A stretch of 64,000 bases of DNA from Halomonas sp. S3-1-1 (GTDB taxonomy: Bacteria; Pseudomonadota; Gammaproteobacteria; Pseudomonadales; Halomonadaceae), in NCBI RefSeq assembly GCF_023757625.1, contig NZ_JALGBZ010000005.1, forward strand, positions 62,001-126,000. Direction: 5' to 3'. The notes beneath the pieces are model-generated. The model was not told the origin of the DNA, made no database searches, and was given only the letters and a program-made list of their open reading frames with translations. A program made the position numbers and the translations under genes. This document shows positions 1 through 8,949 of this stretch, piece by piece (positions within the stretch are counted from its first letter, which is position 1; every line of letters begins with the position of its first letter).

Positions 1-1
1 A

Positions 2-430
2 TGTGCAGGCAAGAAAGCTGGGTGTGTATTAACTAACCATAACGGTAAGTATTCCTACGTTCAAATTGGAATAAGTATTAACGGAAAAACCAAGCTATAC
101 AAAGCGCACAGATTGGCTTGGCTATATGTATATGGAGAATTTCCAATTAACGGTATTGACCATATTGATGGCAATAGTCTTAACAACTCAATATCAAATC
201 TAAGAGATGTGCCTCAAGCAGTTAACTGTAAAAACAAAAGATTGAGCAATCGGAATACTAGCGGTTATCCGGGTGTTTCGTGGAACTCAAGGGATAAAGC
301 GTATGCAGCATATTTTAAAGCAGGGAATAAACAGCATTCGCTTGGGTATTTTAGGACAGCCGAAGAGGCGGCAGCTATTGCCGCCAAAGCTCGGCTTGAA
401 AATGGTTATATAGACCGCCCGAGCAACTAA
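2..430 (+). CDS. HNH homing-type endonuclease with C-terminal AP2-like domain (5' partial)
   Basis: The reading frame is open to the window edge, so the true start lies upstream and a start at the TTG at 113 would cut the domain. Visible are the HNH_3-type segment (AHRLAWLYVYGEFP, then IDHIDGNSLNNSISNLR) and a C-terminal AP2-like segment (SGYPGVSWNSRDKAY through HSLGYFRTAEEAA). Such proteins are free-standing phage endonucleases, often beside terminase genes. Base composition is clearly more AT-rich than the neighbouring phage genes, which fits separate acquisition. The 184 bp that follow contain the tail of another short open frame ending in a TGA at about 497 and no other recognisable gene. 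Confidence 0.8.
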   Translation, partial: CAGKKAGCVLTNHNGKYSYVQIGISINGKTKLYKAHRLAWLYVYGEFPINGIDHIDGNSLNNSISNLRDVPQAVNCKNKRLSNRNTSGYPGVSWNSRDKAYAAYFKAGNKQHSLGYFRTAEEAAAIAAKARLENGYIDRPSN

Positions 431-614
431 GTGACATTAAATAAATAGCATTGCATGACGAGCAGCGGGCGATGATTGAGGAGCTGTGTGATGGCTGACG
501 AAAACGACGGGCTCCAGCAGCCTGCATCGGGGAGCGCTCTGAATGCTGGGAGAGCCCGGCGTTAGCGCACAGAGTGTTCCACCGATGCGGTAACAAACGA
601 TCAAAGGTAACGAT

Positions 615-1175
615 ATGGCAAAGAAACCCGATTGGGAGGCCATTGAGTCGGCCTACCGGGCTGGCTCTTTGTCTATCCGCAATATCGCCGAAAAGCACGG
701 CGTAAGTGACACAGCGATTCGTAAGCACGCCGCCAAGCATGGATGGCAGCGCGACCTTACAGAACAGGTCAGGAAGGCAGCTCGCGATAAACTGGTTCGC
801 GAGAAGGTTCGCGAATCGGGTTCGCAAGAACCAGCGCGAACTGATGCGGAGATTGTTGAGGAGGCGTCTACCGAAGCGGCGTCGGTTGTGCTGGCTCATC
901 GGAACGACCTTGCTCAATGGCGAGGCATATCTGCAAAGCTGCTACGCGCCCTGGGGGCTATGGAAGTCGATGAGTCGAACCATGGCGACTTCGCCCGCTC
1001 TCTCAATGCTGGCGTCGATGCGCAGCTCAAGGTGATCAAGGGTGAGCGTCAGGCGTACAGTATGGACGAAGCTGGTCCGCCCTCTGAGTCACCATCCACT
1101 ATCCAGACCAACACGCTTTCAGACGAAACGCTGCAGGAGTTAATGAATGCCCGCCGCGCTGAGCCTAAGCAGTGA
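615..1175 (+). CDS. Terminase small subunit
   Basis: This 186-residue protein opens with a helix-turn-helix (about residues 8-45: IESAYRAGSLSIRNIAEKHGV, then SDTAIRKHAAKHGW) of the kind used by small terminase subunits to recognise the packaging site. A charged helical region follows and the C-terminus is acidic. It overlaps the large subunit by 29 bp, which suggests translational coupling. Identification rests on the HTH and on position; the family is diverse. Confidence 0.78.
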   Translation: MAKKPDWEAIESAYRAGSLSIRNIAEKHGVSDTAIRKHAAKHGWQRDLTEQVRKAARDKLVREKVRESGSQEPARTDAEIVEEASTEAASVVLAHRNDLAQWRGISAKLLRALGAMEVDESNHGDFARSLNAGVDAQLKVIKGERQAYSMDEAGPPSESPSTIQTNTLSDETLQELMNARRAEPKQ

Positions 1176-2586
1176 AGATTGGCTTGCTATAGAGCGAGAA
1201 TACTGCGCCCGCTCGCTGGCCAACTTTGTTCGCGAGGCGTGGCATGTGCTAGAGCCTGGCCAGCCCTACATCCACGGCTGGCACGTTGACGCTATCTGCG
1301 AGCATCTGGAAGCTATCACCAACGGTGACCTTAACCGCCTACTGATCAACATTCCACCCGGCACCATGAAGTCCACGCTGACCAGCGTATTTTGGCCTGC
1401 ATGGGAATGGGGCCCGAAGGCGATGCCCCACGTCCGCATGATTGGCGCGTCGCATGAGCAAGGCCTGGCCGTTCGCGACACGCGCAAGATGCGCAACCTG
1501 ATCAACTCGACATGGTTCCAGGAGCGTTGGCCGACGGCGCTGACGAGTGACCAGAACCAGAAGACGTTCTACGAGAACGAGGCGACGGGCTGGCGTCAGG
1601 CCTGTGCGGTGGCGAGCATGACCGGTAAGCGTGGCGACCGCGTAGTGTGGGATGACCCGCACAGCGTCGAGGCCGCCCTTTCTGCCGCTCACCGCGAAAC
1701 GGCTCTGCGGGTATTTCAGGAAACGCTACCCACCCGACTGAACAACCCGGACACGTCGGCCATCGTCATTGTCATGCAGCGACTGCATGAAGCAGACGTA
1801 TCAGGGTTTATCCTCGAGGACGACTACGGATACGAGCATCTGTGCCTACCGATGGAGTTCGAGCCTGAGCGCCGATGCACGACCACCCTGGGCTTTACCG
1901 ACCCGCGTACCGAAGACGGCGAGCTGCTGTTTCCTGAGCGCTTTAGCCGTGAAACGGTAGACCGTGACAAGAAAATCATGGGTGCCATGGCGGTGGCTGG
2001 ACAATTCCAGCAGCGGCCTGCCCCGCGTGGCGGCGGCTTCTTTGAGTGGCAGAAGCTGGGCTTTGTCGATACCGCGCCACGCCTACAAAAGGTCGTTCGC
2101 TTCTGGGATAAGGCTGGCACTGATGGCGGTGGCGCGTTTACGGCTGGCGTCAAGATGGGCGTTGGCCAGGATGGCAACTTCTATGTGCTTGACGTTGTGC
2201 GCGGGCAATGGGGCGCTGCTGATCGTGAGCGCACTATCAGGGCTACCGCTGAGCTGGATGGCCATGGCGTAGAAATATGGATCGAGCAGGAGCCCGGATC
2301 AGGTGGCAAGGAGTCTGCTGAGGCTACAGTGCGCAACTTGGCTGGCTACAACATCCACGCTGAGCGCCCTACTGGTGACAAGACCGTTCGTGCAGAACCA
2401 TTCTCAGTTCAGGTCGAAGCAAGCAACGTCTATCTGGTTCGCGGAGAGTGGAATCAGGCCTATGTAGACGAGGTGAAAACCTTCCCTGTCGGCAAGTACA
2501 AGGACCAGGTGGACGCCAGCGGCGGCGCCTTCAATAAGATCGCATCTGACAATTTCGCGGCTCGATTCGCAGTATTTTCCAGTTAA
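1147..2586 (+). CDS. Terminase large subunit
   Basis: The 479-residue packaging motor has an N-terminal ATPase with a Walker A-like loop (IPPGTMKST, about residues 69-77) and a Walker B-like segment (VVWDDP, about residue 165), followed by an RNase H-like nuclease half (RFWDKAGTDGGG and later acidic positions such as IWIEQEPGSGG). Length and order match phage large terminases. The start at 1147 lies inside the small-subunit gene. The portal gene begins 12 bp downstream behind a GGAGG ribosome binding site. Confidence 0.93.
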   Translation: MPAALSLSSEDWLAIEREYCARSLANFVREAWHVLEPGQPYIHGWHVDAICEHLEAITNGDLNRLLINIPPGTMKSTLTSVFWPAWEWGPKAMPHVRMIGASHEQGLAVRDTRKMRNLINSTWFQERWPTALTSDQNQKTFYENEATGWRQACAVASMTGKRGDRVVWDDPHSVEAALSAAHRETALRVFQETLPTRLNNPDTSAIVIVMQRLHEADVSGFILEDDYGYEHLCLPMEFEPERRCTTTLGFTDPRTEDGELLFPERFSRETVDRDKKIMGAMAVAGQFQQRPAPRGGGFFEWQKLGFVDTAPRLQKVVRFWDKAGTDGGGAFTAGVKMGVGQDGNFYVLDVVRGQWGAADRERTIRATAELDGHGVEIWIEQEPGSGGKESAEATVRNLAGYNIHAERPTGDKTVRAEPFSVQVEASNVYLVRGEWNQAYVDEVKTFPVGKYKDQVDASGGAFNKIASDNFAARFAVFSS

Positions 2587-2598
2587 CCCGGAGGCAGC

Positions 2599-3846
2599 AT
2601 GCCGACATTCAACGAGGACGGCTATCAGTCTGCTCTCATCGGCGACCGTGCGCGCAATCGGCGCGGGCGTGTCGTGGATCATGCCGAGATTTATGGCCGG
2701 GGTGGCCTGCCTGCTCGCGTCATTGACATGCCTGCCGATGTCTCAATGTCGCGTGGCATAGAGGTTGAAAACGATCACGAAGATGTGATCGATGCAGAGC
2801 TCAAACGGCTGGATCTCGTGGGCAATATGTCTGATGCCCTGCGCTGGTCGCGGCTGGATGGCGGCTCCGCCCTGCTGCTGATGACCGAAGATGGCCAGTT
2901 ATTCGAGCCGCTGCCTGATGAGATTAGCCGTATAACCGAGATTCGTGTTATCGAGCTGAACCAGATCAGCGTGGCGCCGGGCGGATACTACAGCGACCCG
3001 AACCTGGACAACTACGGTGAGCCGGAGATTTACCAAATCACACCTAATGCGTTTACCGGTGGCCGAGCGAGCTTCTTCAACGTCCATGAATCGCGCCTTT
3101 TTCCTGTCTATGGCGACCCGCTGCCTCAGCGCATCCGCACCACGCTGACTGTGCCTTGGGCGGGCCGCTCAGCGGCGGATAAGCCCTTCGCCACCATCGC
3201 CAATTATGAGCGCGCCTTGGTGCTGTCGCTTGAGGTGCTGAAACGCAAGCAACAAGCCGTGCACAAGATGAAAGGCCTAGTGCAGATGCTTCAAACGGAC
3301 GACGGCGAGAAGCAGGTGCGTAAGCGCGTTGACTTGGTCGACGAGGTGCGCTCGCTGATGAATGGCGTGGCCGTCGATAGTGATGACGATTACAACGTCT
3401 ACGATCAGAGTGTGTCTGGCCTTAAGGAGCTGCTGGGCGAGTTTCAGGTGGCGGTAAGTGCTGACACAGGCATCCCGGTCACGGCGTTGTTTGGGCGCTC
3501 GGCATCGGGGCTCAATAGCACCGGCGAGAACGACCTTGAAGGCCTGTACGACCTATGCGAGGGGCTGCAACGCACATCGGCCCAGCCTGCTATTCATCGG
3601 CTGATCAAGGCGATTTGCACTCAGCGCGGCACGTCTTGGCCGGGCGACTGGAAGATCAAGTGGCCGTCACTCTGGACGCCGACTGACGCCCAGCAGGCTG
3701 AAACGCGGTTCAAGAATGCCCAAGCGGACAAGGCCGAAGCCGACGCCCGGCAGGTGGACTTCGATATTGGCCTGGTGAGCGAGGTCGAGCTGCGCGCCGA
3801 TGCTGTCAACGATGGCCGCTACGGCCTGGGGGTGAAAGATGGCTAA
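2599..3846 (+). CDS. DUF1073-type portal protein
   Basis: The 415-residue protein follows the large terminase directly and matches the DUF1073 portal family: PARVIDMPADVSMSRGIEVE near residue 40, an R-W-S-R-LDGGSALL segment near 85, and a C-terminal helical region rich in Q, A and D typical of portal crowns (TDAQQAETRFKNAQADKAEAD). It should form the dodecameric channel at the capsid vertex through which DNA enters. In databases this family is sometimes labelled anti-CBASS Acb1 family because of shared ancestry; position here favours portal. It overlaps the next gene by 8 bp. Confidence 0.87.
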   Translation: MPTFNEDGYQSALIGDRARNRRGRVVDHAEIYGRGGLPARVIDMPADVSMSRGIEVENDHEDVIDAELKRLDLVGNMSDALRWSRLDGGSALLLMTEDGQLFEPLPDEISRITEIRVIELNQISVAPGGYYSDPNLDNYGEPEIYQITPNAFTGGRASFFNVHESRLFPVYGDPLPQRIRTTLTVPWAGRSAADKPFATIANYERALVLSLEVLKRKQQAVHKMKGLVQMLQTDDGEKQVRKRVDLVDEVRSLMNGVAVDSDDDYNVYDQSVSGLKELLGEFQVAVSADTGIPVTALFGRSASGLNSTGENDLEGLYDLCEGLQRTSAQPAIHRLIKAICTQRGTSWPGDWKIKWPSLWTPTDAQQAETRFKNAQADKAEADARQVDFDIGLVSEVELRADAVNDGRYGLGVKDG

Positions 3847-4690
3847 ACCTAAATGGGCGCACCCGCAGGCCATCGAGTCCGAGTACGTTACCACGTTGCG
3901 CCATTACGCCCGCCGATGCCAGCGCGCTACCAATGAGCTGCTGATGCCTGAGATTGACGCGCTAGTGGTTCAGGCGGGATTGCGCGGCGACGCCCTGGGT
4001 GACCAGCCGACAAATGAGTCATCTTGGGCCGACCGGCTGGCCGACATGCTCAAGCGGATACTAGCGGCGCTTACCGGCATCGGCCAGCTCGGCATATTCG
4101 CGAACATGCGTGGGCCGGGCACGGCTGACGACGTGGGCGTGCGCGACTACGGCGCCCGGGTCGAGGCGTTCAACAAGCGGCAGCTCCAGCGTCAGGTTGA
4201 GCGCGTCTATGGCGAGCGATACAGCCGCCGCGAGCCGTGGCTGGATGGCCTGATGCGCGCCTGGGAGCTGGAGAACCTCAAGCTGATTCGCTCAATCCCT
4301 GAGCAGTACGTCGAGCGGCTTCAAGGCGTGGTTACTCGTGCCATATCGCAGGGTCTGCCCACTAGCGCTGTCAAAGACGAGATCCGGGCGCAGTACAAGC
4401 ACCCCATGAATCGGGCTGACCTCATAGCTGAGGATCAAATTGGTAAACTCAATGCCCAGATCACCGAGTACAGGCAGAAGGCGGTGGGCATCAAGGAGTA
4501 CATCTGGCGCGGCATCGATGACGGCCGTGAGCGCCCTGAGCACCGAGCCAGAAATGGCAAGGTGTTCCGGTGGTCTCACCCGCCGCCCGATGGCCACCCT
4601 GGTATGCCCATTCATTGCCGGTGCCGTGCCGAAGGTGTCTGGCCCACTAGAGAGGAGGCGCGACTGAATGACAACAGTCAACCGCCATGA
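3839..4690 (+). CDS. Head morphogenesis protein, SPP1 gp7 / Mu F family
   Basis: The C-terminal part carries the family's signature: ADLIAEDQIGKLNAQ, then EYIWRGIDDGRERPEHRARNG and a Cys/His-rich tail HPGMPIHCRCRAE. In SPP1 and Mu the homologues join the procapsid as a minor head protein next to the portal. At 283 residues it is in the usual range. It sits between portal and the DUF2213 protein and overlaps both, as in a compact head operon. Confidence 0.88.
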   Translation: MAKPKWAHPQAIESEYVTTLRHYARRCQRATNELLMPEIDALVVQAGLRGDALGDQPTNESSWADRLADMLKRILAALTGIGQLGIFANMRGPGTADDVGVRDYGARVEAFNKRQLQRQVERVYGERYSRREPWLDGLMRAWELENLKLIRSIPEQYVERLQGVVTRAISQGLPTSAVKDEIRAQYKHPMNRADLIAEDQIGKLNAQITEYRQKAVGIKEYIWRGIDDGRERPEHRARNGKVFRWSHPPPDGHPGMPIHCRCRAEGVWPTREEARLNDNSQPP

Positions 4691-5774
4691 TCGCGTGCCG
4701 CTCAAGGCCCGCTACACCGAAGACGACTATCTCGAAGATGCGCCCGTTCTTACCCGAACGGGCGTTTTCGTTTACCGCCAGCCGAACGGCACGATCCGCC
4801 GCGAGCTGCGCCGGGCCGATGACGTGTTTCACGCCGACTCGCTGGCCAGCTACCGGAACAAGCCCATCACCAAGGGGCACCCGGGTAAGGTGAACGCCGC
4901 CAACGTTAAGCAGCACCAGATAGGCACAGTGACCACGGTGGGTCGTCAAGACGGCGATAACGTCGTCAGCGACATCGTGATCCATGATCCCCGGGTGATA
5001 AAGCAAGACGGCTGGAAAGAGCTATCTGTCGGCTACTCGGTCGACCTCGACGAGACCCCCGGCGAATACAACGGAGAGCGCTACGACGCGATCCAAACGA
5101 ACATCCGCGTTAACCACCTCGCGGTTGTGCCAGCGGGCCGGGCCGGTAACGCCCGCCTCAACCTGGATGCGGCGGATGCCGTGACTACCATTGGCAACGA
5201 TGCCGAACCACCCACTGACGAGGATGATCCCGTTATGAACAAAGTACGACTCGACAACGGTCTCGAGTACGACGCCGCACCCGAGGTGGCACAAGCGTAC
5301 TCGAAGGCGCGTGCTGACGCTCTGGACGCCGAGAAGCAGCGCGATACCGAGAAAGCCCGCGCTGATGATGCCGACGCCAAGCTGGCTGCCAAGGACAAGG
5401 AGATCGAGCAGCTCAAGCAGGATGCAGTGAAAGAGGCGCGCGCCCGCGTCGAGCTGGAAGCCGCTGCCAAAGAGCACGGCGTCGAGATCAAGCAGGACGC
5501 CACCGACCGCGCTATCAAGGAGCAGGTCATTACCAAATTGCGCGCTGACGCCGACCTGACGGACAAGTCAGACGCCTACGTCGATGCGACCTTTGACATC
5601 GTGACCAAGGATGCCGGGCAGCGCCGCAACGACGCCGCCGATCAGCGCCGGACCGTTACCGGCAACCTGAACGCCCGCCAAGACGGCGCGCAAGACCAGA
5701 GCGGCGCCATGACAGCCCGCGAACGCATGATCGCCCGCCAACGCGGCGAAAAAGTTGAAGGAGACGCGAAATGA
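4668..5774 (+). CDS. DUF2213 protein, putative prohead protease/scaffold
   Basis: The first about 180 residues match DUF2213 (DYLEDAPVLTRTGVFVYR, ITKGHPGKVNAANV, GYSVDLDETPGEY, NHLAVVPAGRAGNARL), a family placed next to capsid genes and thought to act in prohead maturation. The second half (about residues 205-300) is a long charged coiled coil (EKQRDTEKARADDADAKLAA), as expected of a fused scaffold. No catalytic triad can be assigned by eye, so the protease role is inferred from the family. It overlaps its neighbours by 23 and 4 bp. Confidence 0.8.
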   Translation: MTTVNRHDRVPLKARYTEDDYLEDAPVLTRTGVFVYRQPNGTIRRELRRADDVFHADSLASYRNKPITKGHPGKVNAANVKQHQIGTVTTVGRQDGDNVVSDIVIHDPRVIKQDGWKELSVGYSVDLDETPGEYNGERYDAIQTNIRVNHLAVVPAGRAGNARLNLDAADAVTTIGNDAEPPTDEDDPVMNKVRLDNGLEYDAAPEVAQAYSKARADALDAEKQRDTEKARADDADAKLAAKDKEIEQLKQDAVKEARARVELEAAAKEHGVEIKQDATDRAIKEQVITKLRADADLTDKSDAYVDATFDIVTKDAGQRRNDAADQRRTVTGNLNARQDGAQDQSGAMTARERMIARQRGEKVEGDAK

Positions 5775-6199
5775 TCCCGCAAATGCAAAAGGCGTTCGCT
5801 GGCATGAAAGCCGACGCCGGTTTCGACCGCGTTGAGTCGTTCTGTGCGGCTGGTGATATCGGTTTCGGGCTGGTGATCGGCGTTGGTGCTGATGGAAATG
5901 TTGCCCCCGGTGGCGGCACCCGTTTGGCGGGCCTTGCGCTGCACGATCACACCAAGCTGGGCGGCTACAGCCAGTACGACATGGTATCCACGCTGACCAA
6001 GGGCCTCGCATGGGCGCAGGTAACTGACGAAGGCGCCGTGACCAACGGTGGCGCCGTCCAGTATGCCGCCGATGGCACCGTGGGTGACGCTTCCGGTACC
6101 GCCCTGCCCAACGCCGTATTCCGCTCCGAAGCTGAGACCCTCCAGGACGGCACTGTCATCGCCAAGATCGAACTGGCCGCGCCGTTCGCAACCGCATAA
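5771..6199 (+). CDS. Structural cement / capsid decoration protein
   Basis: This 142-residue, Gly/Ala-rich, beta-type protein (FGLVIGVGADGNVAPGGGT, HDHTKLGGYSQYDMVSTLTKG) sits between the DUF2213 protein and the major capsid gene. Proteins of this size, composition and position are annotated as structural cement (Gp24-like) that stabilises the expanded capsid. The start overlaps the preceding stop by 4 bp. The function call rests on position and resemblance. Confidence 0.7.
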   Translation: MIPQMQKAFAGMKADAGFDRVESFCAAGDIGFGLVIGVGADGNVAPGGGTRLAGLALHDHTKLGGYSQYDMVSTLTKGLAWAQVTDEGAVTNGGAVQYAADGTVGDASGTALPNAVFRSEAETLQDGTVIAKIELAAPFATA

Positions 6200-6211
6200 G
6201 GAACCCGAATC

Positions 6212-7183
6212 ATGAGCTTCAAGACCCACATGAACTACGATGCGGCAGACCTTGCGGTCATCATGTCGGCATCGGACCTCCTTGGCATCCGCGAGGATCA
6301 GGGCATCTTCCTTGCCCGCCAGCTCGACTACGTGAAGTCTCGCATCTATGACGTAAATACCGCGCCCCTGCGCGGCCTGCGCCTAGTGCCCATGTCCACC
6401 GAGGTGCCGGAGCACGCCGAGTCGTTCACCTACCGCATCTGGGATATGGTCGGCATGGCGGTGTTTATCTCGAACTACGCCGACGATCTGCCCCGCGCTG
6501 ACGTTTCTGGTAAAGAAGCGACCGCCAAGCTCAAAAGCCTGGGTGACGCCTACGGCTACAGCCTGGACGAAATGCGTACAGCGCAGGCGCTGGGTGTCGC
6601 CCTTTCTGAGCGTAAGGGTCGCGCTGCCCGTCGCGCTATCGACGAGCTGATTAACCGCGTTTGCCTCGTCGGCGATGCTGATCACGGCTTCTACGGCATC
6701 ACCAACCACCCGAACGTGGGCGAAACCGTCATCACCGGTAACTGGACCGACCCGGCCACCACCGGCTTGCAGATCCTCGACGACCTGTTCGCCATGTACG
6801 ACGCCGTGCGTATCCAGTCCTACGGCTACCACATTCCCAATACGCTGGGCATCGCGCCGACTCGCCAGACCGTGCTGTCACGCAAGAGCGTCAACGGCGA
6901 GAACGGAAATTTCGAGTCGGTCTGGACGCGGTTCAGCGCGCAGTATCCGGGCGTTGAAATGATCGACGCCTACGAGCTCGAGCCCAGCGCGTCAGGCGCT
7001 GATGACTCTGTGGTGCTGATGTATGAGCGCGACGAGGACAACCTCTCTATCGAGGTGCCGCGCGCGTTCGAGCAGCTGCCGGCCGAAAAGCGCAACCTGG
7101 AAATGGTGATCGCCTGTATCGCCAAAATCTCGGGCGTGAACATCTACCGTCCGCTGTCCATCACCAAAGGCGTGGGAGCGTAA
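6212..7183 (+). CDS. Major capsid protein, DUF2184 type
   Basis: The 323-residue protein has the DUF2184 pattern seen in capsid proteins encoded beside DUF1073 portals and DUF2213 proteins: an N-terminal helix, LRGLRLVPMSTEVPEHAESF, the segment YGITNHPNVGETVITGNWT, and a C-terminal AEKRNLEMVIACIAKISGV. Position after protease/scaffold and cement genes supports the main shell protein. A ribosome binding site (AAGGAA) lies just upstream of the start. Confidence 0.88.
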   Translation: MSFKTHMNYDAADLAVIMSASDLLGIREDQGIFLARQLDYVKSRIYDVNTAPLRGLRLVPMSTEVPEHAESFTYRIWDMVGMAVFISNYADDLPRADVSGKEATAKLKSLGDAYGYSLDEMRTAQALGVALSERKGRAARRAIDELINRVCLVGDADHGFYGITNHPNVGETVITGNWTDPATTGLQILDDLFAMYDAVRIQSYGYHIPNTLGIAPTRQTVLSRKSVNGENGNFESVWTRFSAQYPGVEMIDAYELEPSASGADDSVVLMYERDEDNLSIEVPRAFEQLPAEKRNLEMVIACIAKISGVNIYRPLSITKGVGA

Positions 7184-7186
7184 CCA

Positions 7187-7384
7187 ATGGCCGAGTTCAA
7201 GAACGATTCAGTGGGTGTCATCAACTACGGGGGCGAGATGATCGCCCCCGGCAAGACCCTGGCCGCTGACGAAAGTCATCCGGGCATCAAGCGCATGATC
7301 AAGCGCGGCGTGCTGAGCAAGGTGGATGGCCGCACCAAAGCGGCCAAGCAGGAAACCAAGCAGGACGCGAAGTCCGGCGAGTAA
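7187..7384 (+). CDS. Small basic phage protein of unknown function
   Basis: This 65-residue protein lies 3 bp behind the capsid gene. It has a short beta-rich start (VGVINYGGEMIAPGKTL) and a lysine-rich end (TKAAKQETKQDAKSGE). Small proteins at this position are often minor head or connector components, but no family is recognised. A hairpin follows it immediately. Confidence 0.55.
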   Translation: MAEFKNDSVGVINYGGEMIAPGKTLAADESHPGIKRMIKRGVLSKVDGRTKAAKQETKQDAKSGE

Positions 7385-7387
7385 CCC

Positions 7388-7406
7388 GAGGGGCTTAACG
7401 CCCCTC
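7388..7406 (+). terminator. Hairpin after the capsid segment, no U-tract
   Basis: A perfect 7-bp stem (GAGGGGC / GCCCCTC) with a 5-base loop begins 3 bp after the preceding stop codon. There is no run of T, so it may be a processing or attenuation hairpin rather than a strong terminator. It would lower expression of downstream connector genes relative to capsid. Confidence 0.45.
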
Positions 7407-7426
7407 CCAGATTCGAGGATGCCAGC

Positions 7427-7681
7427 ATGTCGCAATTCACTATCGAGAGCGATGGCTCAGGACCGGGAACACGATTGAAGCGTGATGGCATGCAGGTAGA
7501 GCATGTGCGAAGCGTCAACTTCCGCATCGCGGATGATGAGTTTGCCCAAATCGAGGTCGAGTATCGCGCAGAGCCATTCGAGATCAATACCGATGCAGCG
7601 CACTTTCATTGCATCGGTACCGACCTGGCTGAAAGTGACGAACGAGCAGTGCTGGCCTACCTCAAAGACAAGTATGAGTGA
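7427..7681 (+). CDS. Hypothetical phage protein, head-tail region
   Basis: The 84-residue acidic protein (VNFRIADDEFAQIEVEYRAEPF) has no family I recognise. It is encoded between capsid and connector genes and its stop overlaps the next start, so it is part of the morphogenesis operon. Confidence 0.5.
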   Translation: MSQFTIESDGSGPGTRLKRDGMQVEHVRSVNFRIADDEFAQIEVEYRAEPFEINTDAAHFHCIGTDLAESDERAVLAYLKDKYE

Positions 7682-8085
7682 GCGCCATGGCGACCTACAT
7701 CACGATTGCTGACGTTGACGCCTATCTGGGCGAGACGTGGGCCGAAACAGCCAGCAAGCCGCGCTACGTCGCCATGGCCAACGCATGGTTGACCGCTAAG
7801 GGTGTGAGCGATGCCCAGCCCATACCGGCTGAGATTGTTACCGCAGGCTGCGAAGTGGCCGCTGCCGCCGCCGAGGGCCAGCTCTACGTCGAGCATGCCC
7901 AGGGCGCGGTGACTGAGAAGCGCGTCAAGGCGGGCGAAGTCGAAAGCCAGAAGAAGTTCGCGGATGCCTCGGCGACGTTCGGTGATAATGCATCGCTACC
8001 CCAGCGACTGCAGTTTGCCCTAGCGCTCATCCAACCCTACGTCGCCCCCAAAATGTCGATCATCGTCGGATATGGAGCCCACTGA
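7678..8085 (+). CDS. Head-tail connector / adaptor-like protein
   Basis: This 135-residue helical protein begins with a TYITIADVDAYLGETWAET segment followed by an AMANAWL helix, a pattern seen in phage head-completion adaptors and in proteins labelled DnaT-like in phage head modules. Its position between capsid and neck genes agrees with the ring that docks under the portal. The start could instead be the ATG at 7687, which drops three residues. Confidence 0.6.
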   Translation: MSAMATYITIADVDAYLGETWAETASKPRYVAMANAWLTAKGVSDAQPIPAEIVTAGCEVAAAAAEGQLYVEHAQGAVTEKRVKAGEVESQKKFADASATFGDNASLPQRLQFALALIQPYVAPKMSIIVGYGAH

Positions 8086-8396
8086 TGCTTATTTTTACGT
8101 CCGACCCGATCGCCAGCGGCGTGACGCAGGAGTTTACGGCCTACAGCCAGCCGTTCTTTATCGTGCTGAGCGGCCAGTTTGCGCCGTCGGCGTCGAGTTC
8201 GAGCTACGGCACCGCGCAGGTTCAGTGCCTGGCAGAGAGCGGCGAATGGGTCGACGTGGCCGGACATGCTTATCGGATGCCTGCTGTCGATTCGTTCATG
8301 ATCCCACCCGGCGCTAAAGCGCGCGTTCAGGTTGAGCGCACCGGTGGCGTGACGGTCGAGATCCACGACAGCGACCCGACAGAGGTGCCCGCATGA
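8085..8396 (+). CDS. Hypothetical beta-rich phage protein
   Basis: The 103-residue protein is rich in Ser, Val and Gly and appears all-beta (VTQEFTAYSQPFFIVLSG). It is translationally linked to both neighbours (TGATG and ATGA overlaps). In this position it could be a small decoration or connector protein; no family is recognised. Confidence 0.5.
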   Translation: MLIFTSDPIASGVTQEFTAYSQPFFIVLSGQFAPSASSSSYGTAQVQCLAESGEWVDVAGHAYRMPAVDSFMIPPGAKARVQVERTGGVTVEIHDSDPTEVPA

Positions 8397-8947
8397 GCTA
8401 CCCGATATTGAAACTGTTGCGGCAGATCATTACTCCCGAGGGCCGGTTGCAAGTTGACGTTGGTTCATCCGGTCTCAGCGTCCGCTACCGGGCGTTCTAC
8501 GAGTACAGCGTGCCTGCTGGCGAGAGCCGCTGGATTCGCCTCAACTTCCCATCCGACGTAACGGTTACGTCGATGATTCTCGACAATGACCTGGGCGTGG
8601 CGCGACTTCGCGCATGGCGTGGCGCTACCGGTATCGGTCCTTGGTCGGCAATGGAGTCGCCTCTCAGCGGCCTGTTCGCCAGCAACAATTCGGGCGGCGC
8701 TGGTGGACAGCCTAGCGCGACGGTAGAGCTGGGTGGAGACGGTTCAGTAGACACCATTGGCGGCATCGTCAGCCTGGTGACACGCGCACGCTCGAGCAGT
8801 AGCAACAAAACAGCGGTTTCCATCGGCAAAACCGTGACCGATGAGCTGGTCGCCGCCGCTGGCGAGTATTTCGTTCAAATCGAATCGCTGGAAAGCATGG
8901 CCCTCGAGGGCGTTTTTAGCATCGAGTTTGAAGAACGGACGGTGTAG
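8393..8947 (+). CDS. Hypothetical structural protein, possible decoration protein
   Basis: The 184-residue protein has a beta-sandwich look (YEYSVPAGESRWIRLNFPSD) with a low-complexity Gly/Ser centre near residues 95-130. Together with the preceding small protein it forms a pair between the connector and the next morphogenesis gene. No family is recognised. Confidence 0.5.
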   Translation: MSYPILKLLRQIITPEGRLQVDVGSSGLSVRYRAFYEYSVPAGESRWIRLNFPSDVTVTSMILDNDLGVARLRAWRGATGIGPWSAMESPLSGLFASNNSGGAGGQPSATVELGGDGSVDTIGGIVSLVTRARSSSSNKTAVSIGKTVTDELVAAAGEYFVQIESLESMALEGVFSIEFEERTV

Positions 8948-8949
8948 CC

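Noticed and set aside
2599..3846. An anti-CBASS (Acb1) nuclease
   Set aside because: The DUF1073 name is sometimes linked to Acb1, but length and position directly after the large terminase indicate a portal protein, and no catalytic HxT pair could be identified by eye.
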